From Oscillospiraceae bacterium (GTDB lineage Bacteria; Bacillota; Clostridia; Oscillospirales; Acutalibacteraceae): a DNA stretch of 48,194 nt. The DNA is taken from positions 1-48,194 of the forward strand of contig CADBBT010000008.1 of the NCBI GenBank assembly GCA_902792985.1, given 5' to 3'. Within the stretch, counting starts at the first letter, position 1. Each line of letters begins with the position of its first letter. Shown here piece after piece: positions 22,342 through 29,267 of this stretch. The notes below the pieces were generated by a model. That model saw nothing but the letters and a program-made list of their open reading frames with translations. It was not told the origin of the DNA and searched no databases. A program made the translations under genes and the position numbers.

Positions 22342-22579
22342 GCGACGGCCCTACCATTTCGCCGATTGAATATCAACCGAAAAGTGCACGTTTCACCCTT
22401 TTGGTACCCGCTGATTCATTCGATGCGTAAAGATTGGCGAGGAAATTTTTCGTCAGATGTAACAGAAATCGCGCAGCCAACCTGCCGGTTTGCAAGCGGT
22501 TTCTGTGCAAAATGACGGAAAATTTACCGTCAAGATTTGCACATCTGAGTGAATCAGTGGGTACTTTGCGCCCAGCGTT

Positions 22580-22710
22580 GCTGCGCGCACGGGGGCGGCG
22601 GAACGAACCGTGCTGCAGCACGGTTCAAAAACGAAGCGCTGCTTCGTTTTTCGCGCGGCATCTGCCGCGCGGTTCTGCCGCCGGTCTGCGCACGGCGAAT
22701 GCCGTGCGCA
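22580..22710. repeat. Array of four different adjacent hairpins inside a larger inverted repeat
   Basis: Four palindromes stand almost end to end: 22605-22626 (perfect, 11-bp arms), 22627-22651 (11-bp arms, AAAAACGAAGC), 22652-22671 (CGCGCGGCA/TGCCGCGCG) and 22687-22710 (TGCGCACGGC/GCCGTGCGCA, loop GAAT). The first three are framed by GGCGGCGGAAC (22595-22605) and GTTCTGCCGCC (22672-22682), which are near reverse complements. Confidence 0.8.
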
Positions 22711-22876
22711 AAGCGTTGCAAGAAGCGCCTGTTGAAAGACATTTTTTCGCGGGTCAAAGCAATCATCGGGCGGCCGCTGAGTGCCTCTGCGAATGCCATT
22801 GTAATCGACGGCCGTCCCGTTTCGCCGCACGCACTGCCGCGGCTCGCCCGTTCTTTCCCCGCTACGTCAACCCGTG

Positions 22877-22915
22877 ACATTCAATTCCACATTCCAAATT
22901 CCACATTCCACATTA
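22877..22915 (+). repeat. AATTCCACATTCC-type tandem repeat
   Basis: A tract of variants of CAATTCCACATTCCAAATTC. Related tracts are at 14857-14903, 27449-27590 and 42929-42966. Confidence 0.65.
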
Positions 22916-22931
22916 TGCGCAAAGCGCAAAT

Positions 22932-24299
22932 TTACTTTTTCCGCGCCGCCGTGCGCTGGTCGGCGTCCACACCCTCTGTGCTGGAAGGCACAAACAGGAT
23001 CTTGAACGTCATGAGCATCAGCCGCAGATCTTCGATGAGCGACTGGTTCGCCACATAGATCAGGTCCATCTGCACCTTGTCGTAGGGCGTGGTGTTGTAT
23101 TTTCCGTAGACCTGCGCATAGCCGGTCAGTCCGGCCTTCACCTGCAGCCGCAGCGCGAATTCCGGCATCTCGTCCTCATATTCCTTTGCGATCTCCGGCC
23201 GCTCGGGACGCGGGCCGACCATGGACATATCGCCCAGGAAGATGTTGAACACCTGCGGCAGCTCGTCGATCCGGCAGGCGCGGATGATCTTGCCCACACG
23301 GGTGATGCGGTCGTCGTCCTCGGCGGCAAGGCGTGCCACGCCGTCTTTTTCGGCGTCGCAGCGCATGGAGCGGAACTTGATGATCTTGAACTGCTTGCCG
23401 TTGAGCGTCAGACGCGTCTGCTTATAGAACACGGGACCGCGGTCGTCCAGCTTGATCGCCAGCGCGGTCAGCAGCATGATCGGCGAAGAGATCACGATCG
23501 CGATCGCCGACAGCAAAATGTCAAAGCCGCGCTTGAGGAATTTATACAGCAGGCTGGTGTTGCTGCGCTTGCAGCGATAGACCGGCACATCCATGAGCTG
23601 AATGGTGCGCCCGCCGCGGATGATCGTGTCTGAGATCTTCGGCTTGATATAGGCCACCTTGGAGTTTGCGATGCAGTATTTGACGACCTCGTTGCGATAA
23701 TCTGCCGGCACGCCGCAAAGAAACACGGCGTCGAGCTTGTCGATGATCCGGAACAGCCGCTCCAGATCGGTCTTGTCGGCGTTGACCGTGCGCACCACCT
23801 TGAAACGCTTGTCCATCGTGCGGATGCCCTTGAGCGAAACATAGGCGTCCACATTCTGAAACACCACAACGGTGCGCTTGGGCGCGTGGAGCTTGAAATA
23901 GATCGCGTCGATCACAACGACCCACACGGCAGCAAACAGCGAAAACGCGACAAACAGTCCCAAAAACGGCCAGGGCGCCACCAGACGGTAGCTGATGAGC
24001 GAAAAGATGATGTAGCTCACGCCCTGCAGGAACATGATGGCGATGGTCTGCGAAAAAATGAGGTCGATCACCGTGGCGGTGCCCACCATGAAGCCGCCGT
24101 AAACCTTGACGAACGCAACATAGATCACGGCAAAGAGCACCAGCAGCAGATAGTTGCCCCAACGGTAAAACGGCGTGGGCGCCTTATCATTGTAAAATTC
24201 GATCCACACGCCGTACATCACTATGGAGAACACGGCGGTGATCATGATCTTGAACAGATACAGGATCGTCTGTTCCTTGATATATTTTTTTCCGTTCAT
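22932..24299 (-). CDS. Polyprenyl-phosphate sugar-1-phosphate transferase (exopolysaccharide initiation)
   Basis: A 455-residue membrane protein with four to five N-terminal hydrophobic segments (to about 140), a central Rossmann-like region and a C-terminal bacterial sugar transferase domain (about 250-455). The domain shows KRGFDILLS, GPVFYKQTR, FKIIKFRSM, DELPQVFNIFLGDMSMVGPRPERPE and KAGLTGYAQVYGKYN. The family (WbaP, WcaJ, CpsE) transfers hexose-1-phosphate from a UDP-sugar to undecaprenyl phosphate at the inner face of the membrane, the first step of surface polysaccharide assembly. It begins 10 bases after the geranylgeranyl-reductase-like gene and so shares its transcript. Other glycan genes in the window (41399-45627) are in a separate cluster. 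Confidence 0.9.
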   Translation of the reverse strand: MNGKKYIKEQTILYLFKIMITAVFSIVMYGVWIEFYNDKAPTPFYRWGNYLLLVLFAVIYVAFVKVYGGFMVGTATVIDLIFSQTIAIMFLQGVSYIIFSLISYRLVAPWPFLGLFVAFSLFAAVWVVVIDAIYFKLHAPKRTVVVFQNVDAYVSLKGIRTMDKRFKVVRTVNADKTDLERLFRIIDKLDAVFLCGVPADYRNEVVKYCIANSKVAYIKPKISDTIIRGGRTIQLMDVPVYRCKRSNTSLLYKFLKRGFDILLSAIAIVISSPIMLLTALAIKLDDRGPVFYKQTRLTLNGKQFKIIKFRSMRCDAEKDGVARLAAEDDDRITRVGKIIRACRIDELPQVFNIFLGDMSMVGPRPERPEIAKEYEDEMPEFALRLQVKAGLTGYAQVYGKYNTTPYDKVQMDLIYVANQSLIEDLRLMLMTFKILFVPSSTEGVDADQRTAARKK

Positions 24300-24309
24300 A
24301 TCGGTGTCC

Positions 24310-25629
24310 TCAGCGCTTCATCAGCGTCGTTGCCGCCAGCACGTCGTCCTTCCATTTCAGAACAGCCGGCTCATCATAAACTTCCGGAATGGACTGATAA
24401 ACCTTTTTCACGTTGTCGCCCTTGGTCAGCGCACCGGCCGTGCGCAGCAGCACCGGCAGATTGCCGACGCCGCGCAGACCGCGCGAGAGCACCTCGGTAA
24501 AGCTCATGCCGCCGTCGCTGGCGCCCTTGCCGAAGCTGATGTCGTTTTCGGTGATGATCTGCTTGTCAAACAGGAAGTTGACGCCTTCGACCTCAGTGCA
24601 GAGCATGACGTTTTTGAGAATGTCGATCGCGGCAAAGTTCTGGCCGAAATGCAGGATATATTTGCGGTTGTAGTTCCAGAGCGTCTCTTTGGTGTAGCGC
24701 TCCTCCTTGTCCTCAAGCACCGTGTCGGCCAGCATCACACCGGCGCGCATCGACGCGCAGATGCCGGAGCCGGTCATCGGCATGGTCATAAAGGCGGAAT
24801 CGCCCACAGCGGCGTAGCCGTCGCAGACCATCACGGCCAGCGGACGGCGCACGGGGATCTGTTCCTGCGTGCCGCCGCGCAGCAGCGTTTGTCCGATCTG
24901 CGGACTGAATTCACGCATCTCTTTGACGGTTGCTTCGATTTTTTCGTCGCTCATCGGCGCCATCCGGCCGATCAGCACATCGACATAAGTCTCCTTGGTC
25001 ACGACCCAGGAGATGCCGCGCTCGCCCTGATGCAGCAAAAAGATCTCATACGGCACATCGGGTTCGTGCCCTTCCACTTTATCAAAATAGGCGCGATACG
25101 CATACAGGCATTCGCCGTAGCCGTAGTCGCGGTCCACATTGCAGCACACCGGAAGATTGCGGCGCAAAGGCGAATTGATGCCCGCCGCGTCGATCACAAG
25201 ATCGGCGTTCACCACACCGTCGGAGGTGCGGATGCCCGTCACGCGCAAGCCGTTCATCACAGGCGCGATGATCTCGGTGCTGTAAATGATCTTCACGCCG
25301 CTTTTTTCCGCCGCGTCGATCAGCACGTCATAGATCTCGCTGCGCTCAAACACCGCGGAGCCTTTGCCGTTGGCAGACACCACGACCGGCGCTTTCAGGT
25401 TGGGATTATAAAATTTCATGTCGCCGTTGAAGCTGTATTCCTCTTTCTTCGGCGGCTCCAGACCGCAATCGGCAAACACGCGGAAATCGATCGCATCCTC
25501 CCAGTCGTAGCCGAGCTGGGAACGGATCTTGCGCTCATAAACAGTCACATCATAGCCTGCCGCCGCAAGCTTTCTTCCGGCGACCAGACCGCCGTGCCCC
25601 GCACCGGCAATGACAATCTTTTTTCCCAT
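24310..25629 (-). CDS. Geranylgeranyl-reductase-like FAD-dependent oxidoreductase
   Basis: A 439-residue flavoprotein. The FAD motif is IAGAGHGGLVAGRKLAAAG (about 6-24), followed by the family's second motif DLVIDAAGINSPLRR (about 148-162) and the GDSAFMTMPMTGSGICASMRAG block (about 270-290). Geranylgeranyl reductases saturate isoprenoid chains; relatives act on other polyenes or halogenate. It has its own promoter, and the sugar transferase gene follows within 10 bases. A role in polyprenyl lipid modification is plausible because the partner uses a polyprenyl phosphate, but that is inference. An alternative is a general FAD monooxygenase-fold enzyme of unknown substrate. Confidence 0.7.
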   Translation of the reverse strand: MGKKIVIAGAGHGGLVAGRKLAAAGYDVTVYERKIRSQLGYDWEDAIDFRVFADCGLEPPKKEEYSFNGDMKFYNPNLKAPVVVSANGKGSAVFERSEIYDVLIDAAEKSGVKIIYSTEIIAPVMNGLRVTGIRTSDGVVNADLVIDAAGINSPLRRNLPVCCNVDRDYGYGECLYAYRAYFDKVEGHEPDVPYEIFLLHQGERGISWVVTKETYVDVLIGRMAPMSDEKIEATVKEMREFSPQIGQTLLRGGTQEQIPVRRPLAVMVCDGYAAVGDSAFMTMPMTGSGICASMRAGVMLADTVLEDKEERYTKETLWNYNRKYILHFGQNFAAIDILKNVMLCTEVEGVNFLFDKQIITENDISFGKGASDGGMSFTEVLSRGLRGVGNLPVLLRTAGALTKGDNVKKVYQSIPEVYDEPAVLKWKDDVLAATTLMKR

Positions 25630-25692
25630 AAGCTGCTCCTTTCTCGCTGTATCAGGCTGTTTCGTTTCGAATCCTTTGGGTTACGATATATT

Positions 25693-25721
25693 ATTATACC
25701 ATAAAAGGGAAACATTGTAAA
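25693..25721 (-). promoter_or_regulatory. SigA-type promoter of the reductase/sugar transferase operon
   Basis: On the minus strand TTTACA (25716-25721) and TATAAT (25693-25698) are 17 bases apart, with an extended TGG before the -10 box. It lies in the 105-base gap after the GH27 gene, which has no visible terminator, so read-through is also possible. Confidence 0.8.
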
Positions 25722-25734
25722 GACTAAAATGCCC

Positions 25735-27018
25735 TTATCCTTCCAACCGATAAACGCCGCTCGCGTGCGCCGCAAGCGTCGCACCAAACGTTCCCTGCAC
25801 CGGCGAAAGCCGCGCTTTGCTCCAAAGGTCCACAGGCGTGTACGTTTTCAAAAAGCCGAAGTGCCGCAGATCGACCGTCACGCGCTGCGCTTCGTCGGCA
25901 AGGTTGAACAGCGCGAGCACGAGCGCGCCGTTTTCATCGCGGCAGCACCAGGCCGCTTCGCGTTCGGTGCGGAAGAGCTGGCGGTTGTCTTTTGAACGCT
26001 GATCGAGCGCGAGCAGCTCGGCGTTTTGCAGCAGCGCGAGATCCTCCGGCCGGTTTTCGGGGAGATTGCCGCCGAGAAACAGCGGCGAGCGGAAGACGCA
26101 CCAGAGATTCAGCATGGTTTTTTGCTCATCGGGCGTGAAATTCGTGTAGCGGTCTTGTTCGCCGAGGTAGGCGCAGGTTTTGGAAATTTTTCCCAGCGGC
26201 AGCATATCGCAGTCCGGCCAGCAGCCGGCGGCGCGGTGATCGTTCCACTGCTCGCAGCGTTCGAACATGGCATACAGCTTGTCCCAGCGGTCCCAGAAAT
26301 CGCCCGTCATGCGCCACATATTGGCGTTTTGCGAAAGATGGAACGCGTCGCAGGTGCGTGCAGGTCCCGGAGAGAGCGAAAGCACCATCTCTCTGCCGCA
26401 GCGGTCGATGGCGCGGCGGATCAGCTCGATCTCCGCTTTGGCGCTGTAAGGCGCATCGGGTCGAAATTCCGTCACGGCGATGTCGTCCGCCTTCACAAAA
26501 TCCACGCCCCAGGAGGCATACATGGAAAACAAACTGTCATAATAGCACTGCGCGCCCTCCTGCGCCGCGTCCACGCCGTACATATCCGTGTTCCACGCGC
26601 AAATCGAATAGGGGTGCGCAATGTCGCGCGCGGTCTGTGCGCAGCCGAAAATAGGCGTGTTCCGGTGCACCGCCTGCCGGGGAATACCGCGCAAGATGTG
26701 GATGCCGAACTTCAGACCCAGCGCGTGGATCTCGTCGGCGATCGGCCGAAAGCCGCGCGGAAAGCGGTTCGGCGCGGGCACAAGGCGCGACCATGCATCC
26801 ATGCACAGGTCGGCGAATTTATGGTAGTTGTTGCTGTCGGCCGTCGGCTCAAACCACTGGATGTCGCACACGATGTACTGCCAGCCGCAGTCCTTGAGAT
26901 GTTCGGCAACGTAGCGTGCGTTTTCAAGCAGCTGCGCTTCGTTGACAGCGGCGCCGAAGCAGTCCCAACTGTTCCAGCCCATCGGCGGCGTCAGGGCAGC
27001 ATAATCTTTGTTCAGCAT
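25735..27018 (-). CDS. Glycoside hydrolase family 27 (alpha-galactosidase-like)
   Basis: A 427-residue cytoplasmic enzyme without a signal peptide. The N-terminal TPPMGWNSWDCFG is the hallmark of GH27. The nucleophile Asp is in VDFVKADDIA (about residue 180) and WPDCDMLPLGK corresponds to the conserved WNDPDML block. The fold is a TIM barrel (to about 330) followed by a beta-sandwich domain. GH27 enzymes retain configuration and remove terminal alpha-galactose, or alpha-N-acetylgalactosamine or beta-L-arabinopyranose in some members. The start has a GGAGGTGC site. It probably processes imported oligosaccharides. It is flanked by a 29-bp repeat in its 5' region. Confidence 0.88.
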   Translation of the reverse strand: MLNKDYAALTPPMGWNSWDCFGAAVNEAQLLENARYVAEHLKDCGWQYIVCDIQWFEPTADSNNYHKFADLCMDAWSRLVPAPNRFPRGFRPIADEIHALGLKFGIHILRGIPRQAVHRNTPIFGCAQTARDIAHPYSICAWNTDMYGVDAAQEGAQCYYDSLFSMYASWGVDFVKADDIAVTEFRPDAPYSAKAEIELIRRAIDRCGREMVLSLSPGPARTCDAFHLSQNANMWRMTGDFWDRWDKLYAMFERCEQWNDHRAAGCWPDCDMLPLGKISKTCAYLGEQDRYTNFTPDEQKTMLNLWCVFRSPLFLGGNLPENRPEDLALLQNAELLALDQRSKDNRQLFRTEREAAWCCRDENGALVLALFNLADEAQRVTVDLRHFGFLKTYTPVDLWSKARLSPVQGTFGATLAAHASGVYRLEG

Positions 27019-27078
27019 AAAAGCACCTCCGAAAAAAGTTTGTCAGGCGGCTGCGGCGCGCCGCTTTGCTTTGACACG

Positions 27079-27107
27079 CGCTTTGCGGTTCACGACCTCA
27101 CCCGTCA
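27079..27107 (-). repeat. 29-bp dispersed repeat upstream of the GH27 gene (copy 2)
   Basis: Identical over 29 bases to 22313-22341. In both places CGCGC- or CAC-type sequence flanks it and a minus-strand gene follows. Confidence 0.8.
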
Positions 27108-27169
27108 TCGCGCAAATCTGCGCGCGCCCTTTTCATCTGCGTGCGCCGCGCGATGCCACCCTCCCCAAA

Positions 27170-27284
27170 GGGGAGGGCAAGATCAGTTCACGTTTATAGA
27201 TAGGTTCGTTTTAAAATGAAAATCGTACAACGAGTATTTTCATAACGAACCTATCTATAAAAGCGAACCCAACTTGCCTTCCCC
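27170..27284. repeat. 115-bp near-palindrome (MITE-like long inverted repeat)
   Basis: Arms of 41 bases (27170-27210 and 27244-27284) are reverse complements at 35 of 41 positions; the inner 18 bases (TTTATAGATAGGTTCGTT) match exactly. Within the 33-base centre, ATGAAAAT and ATTTTCAT also pair. Left of it CCCTCCCC (27159-27166) forms a competing hairpin with GGGGAGGG (27170-27177). No transposase is encoded. The centre is AT-rich, unlike the flanks. Confidence 0.8.
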
Positions 27285-27342
27285 GAATGCGGCAATGTCG
27301 TCAATTTAAGGGCAAAGCCTTTCCTGCTTCAGCGGGGCGCGG

Positions 27343-27381
27343 GTCTCCTGCGGAGACTTCTCAAGGCTCCGCCTTGAGAAG
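27343..27381. repeat. Two adjacent perfect hairpins
   Basis: GTCTCC-TGC-GGAGAC (27343-27357) is followed directly by CTTCTCAAGGC-TCC-GCCTTGAGAAG (27357-27381), an 11-bp perfect stem. No T-run follows, so this is a palindromic repeat of the same kind as 22605-22710. Confidence 0.75.
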
Positions 27382-27448
27382 CGCCGACCGAGGCGGGAGC
27401 CGAGACTGAAGGGGGACCGGCGAATGCCGGTGGAAGGGGTGAAAGAAG

Positions 27449-27590
27449 TCCCACAATTCCAAATTTTCCGCAATTGCGAATTTCTCATTGCGAATTGCGA
27501 ATTATGCGCTTTAGCGCATCCGACGCATCGCGCACCGCGCGGCGTCCATCAATTCCAAATTCCAAATTCCACATTCCAAATTCATTTTAA
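27449..27590 (+). repeat. AATTCC and GCGAATT tandem repeat tracts
   Basis: The tract comprises CACAATTCCAAATTTTCCGC, then GCGAATTTCTCATTGCGAATTGCGAATT, a GCGCTTTAGCGC hairpin, and a second run of AATTCCAAATTCCAAATTCC units. Units are seven to eight bases. Confidence 0.6.
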
Positions 27591-27699
27591 CAAGCGCACC
27601 GTAGAAAGTCAACGCCCTTTATTCATTTTTCCCATTTTTCCATCCGCCGAACAGCACTTCTGCTGCAGTTTTTCCATAGCATTTTTCAGAAAAATCGGG

Positions 27700-27705
27700 T
27701 ATAAT
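27700..27705 (+). promoter_or_regulatory. -10 box of the pyruvate kinase gene
   Basis: TATAAT preceded by GGG lies 31 bases upstream of the start codon. The -35 region is T-rich without a clear TTGACA. Confidence 0.55.
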
Positions 27706-27735
27706 GAAAGCATCAAGGACATTGGAAGTGACACT

Positions 27736-29148
27736 ATGAGAAAAACAAAGATCATCTGCACCATCGGTCCCGCCAGCGAATCGAAAGAAACGCTGCGGGA
27801 AATGTGCCTTGCCGGCATGAATGTCGCGCGGTTGAATTTTTCCCACGGCACCCATCCGGAGCATCTGAAAAAAATACAGGCCATCAAGCAAGTGCGCGAA
27901 GAGCTCTCTCTTCCCATCGCCATCCTGCTTGACACCAAAGGCCCCGAGTATCGCATCCGCACGTTCAAAAACGGCAAAATCAACCTGCAGGACGGCGATG
28001 AATTCACCTTCACGACCGCAGACGTGATCGGCGACGAAAGCCGCGTTTCCGTGAGCTATCCCGATCTGCATAAGGAGATGCACCCGGGCGACCGCATCCT
28101 TGTGAACAACGGGCTGCTGATTTTTGAAGTCACCGCCGTAAAGGGCAAGGACATCCACTGCAAAACGCTTGCCGGCGGCGAAATGAGCGACCGCAAGAGC
28201 ATGAGCTTTCCCAACAAGGTGCTGCACAGCGTCTATCTCAGCGAGCAGGACAAAGCGGACCTGCTGTTCGGCATTGAAAACGACGTGGACTTCGTGGCGT
28301 GCTCCTTTGTTTCGCAGGCACAGGATCTGCGCGACGTCAAAGCCTTCCTTGCAGCCAACGGCGGCAGCGACATCAGCCTGATCGCGAAGATTGAAAACCG
28401 CAGCGGCGTGGACAACATCGTTTCCATCTGCGACGAGTGCGACGGCATCATGATCGGCCGCGGCGACATGGGCGTGGAGATCCCCTATGAGCAGCTCCCC
28501 GCGATCCAGAAAGAGCTGATCACAAAATGCCGCCTGCTCGGCAAACGCGTCATCACCGCCACGGAGATGCTCGAATCCATGATCGAAAAACCGCGTCCCA
28601 CACGCGCCGAGATCTCCGACGTGGCGAACGCGGTCTATGACGGCACCAGCGCCGTCATGCTCTCCGGCGAAACGGCGGCGGGCAAATTCCCGGTGGAAAC
28701 CATCCGCGCCATGGCAAAGATCTGCGAGGAGACCGAGCGCAGCATCAACTACATCAAGCGCTTTCGCACGAACGATTTCAAGATCAAAAACACCGTGGAC
28801 GCGATCTCCCACGCAACGTGCGGCATGGCGATCGACATCGGCGCCAAAGCGATCGTGGCCTGCTCGCTCTCCGGCGGCACGGCGCGCATGATCTCGCGCT
28901 TTCGCCCGCCGGTGGACATCATCGGTCTGACCGTGCGCGAAAAGACCTACCGCCAGCTTGCACTGTCGTGGGGCGTGATCCCGACGATGTGCGAGGTGTT
29001 CAGCTCGGTGGACGTGCTGTTTTACACCGGCAGCAAGGTTGCCAAAAACGCGCTTTCCCTGCCCGACGGCGCGCGCATCGTCATCACCGGCGGCCTGACG
29101 AACGGCATTTCGGGGAATACGAATCTGATCAAAGTGGAGACGGTGTAG
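27736..29148 (+). CDS. pyk: Pyruvate kinase
   Basis: A 470-residue enzyme that converts phosphoenolpyruvate and ADP to pyruvate and ATP, the last step of glycolysis. Landmark blocks are MNVARLNFSHG, LLDTKGPEYR, ACSFVSQAQD, KIENRSGVDN (catalytic Lys), GIMIGRGDMGVEIPYEQLP and VITATEMLESMIEKPRPTRAEISDVANAV-type signature, then SGETAAGKFPVE. The length is that of a single-chain enzyme without the extra PEP-utilising C-terminal domain found in Bacillus. The start at 27736 has GGAAG upstream; a longer open frame before it runs through repeats and is not coding. It is monocistronic, convergent with the large surface protein gene. Confidence 0.95.
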   Translation: MRKTKIICTIGPASESKETLREMCLAGMNVARLNFSHGTHPEHLKKIQAIKQVREELSLPIAILLDTKGPEYRIRTFKNGKINLQDGDEFTFTTADVIGDESRVSVSYPDLHKEMHPGDRILVNNGLLIFEVTAVKGKDIHCKTLAGGEMSDRKSMSFPNKVLHSVYLSEQDKADLLFGIENDVDFVACSFVSQAQDLRDVKAFLAANGGSDISLIAKIENRSGVDNIVSICDECDGIMIGRGDMGVEIPYEQLPAIQKELITKCRLLGKRVITATEMLESMIEKPRPTRAEISDVANAVYDGTSAVMLSGETAAGKFPVETIRAMAKICEETERSINYIKRFRTNDFKIKNTVDAISHATCGMAIDIGAKAIVACSLSGGTARMISRFRPPVDIIGLTVREKTYRQLALSWGVIPTMCEVFSSVDVLFYTGSKVAKNALSLPDGARIVITGGLTNGISGNTNLIKVETV

Positions 29149-29154
29149 GCGACC

Positions 29155-29213
29155 GTTGGTCGCAGTCGGTAGTCGATAGTCGGTAGTCGGTAGCTGTTAG
29201 CTGTTAGCGAATA
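29155..29213 (+). repeat. Heptamer-type repeat (AGTCGGT and AGCTGTT families)
   Basis: Units GTCGGTAGTCGATAGTCGGT and then GTAGCTGTTAGCTGTTAGC follow the pyruvate kinase stop codon and precede the terminator. Confidence 0.75.
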
Positions 29214-29218
29214 GAAAA

Positions 29219-29252
29219 GCCCCGCCGTGGAGGTGAAAATCTACGGCGGGGC
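29219..29252. terminator. Shared bidirectional terminator after pyk and the surface protein gene
   Basis: GCCCCGCCGT (29219-29228) pairs with ACGGCGGGGC (29243-29252). The minus strand continues with TTTTC and the plus strand with AAGTGTTTTTT. Convergent genes end at 29148 and 29268. Confidence 0.85.
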
Positions 29253-29267
29253 AAGTGTTTTTTGGGG

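Larger units (their letters stand above)
22261..22931. other. 671-base gene-free spacer with hairpin array and repeats
   Basis: No convincing gene is seen on either strand. The spacer holds a 29-bp dispersed repeat (22313-22341), a structured cluster of hairpins (22580-22710) and AATTCCACATTCC-type repeats (22877-22915). There is no clear terminator for the polyprenyl transferase gene ending at 22932. Confidence 0.6.
27019..27735. other. 717-base gene-free spacer with a long palindrome, hairpins and repeats
   Basis: No coding sequence is supported; the pyruvate kinase frame stays open upstream of its true start but only through repeats. The spacer contains the 29-bp repeat (27079-27107), a 115-bp near-palindrome (27170-27284), two adjacent hairpins (27343-27381), and repeats of the GCGAATTTCTC/AATTCCAAATTCC type (27449-27590). 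The pyruvate kinase promoter ends it. Confidence 0.65.

Noticed and set aside
27424-27735. N-terminal extension of pyruvate kinase
   Set aside because: The frame runs through AATTCC repeats and the promoter; the family start MRKTKIICTIGPA has its own ribosome site.
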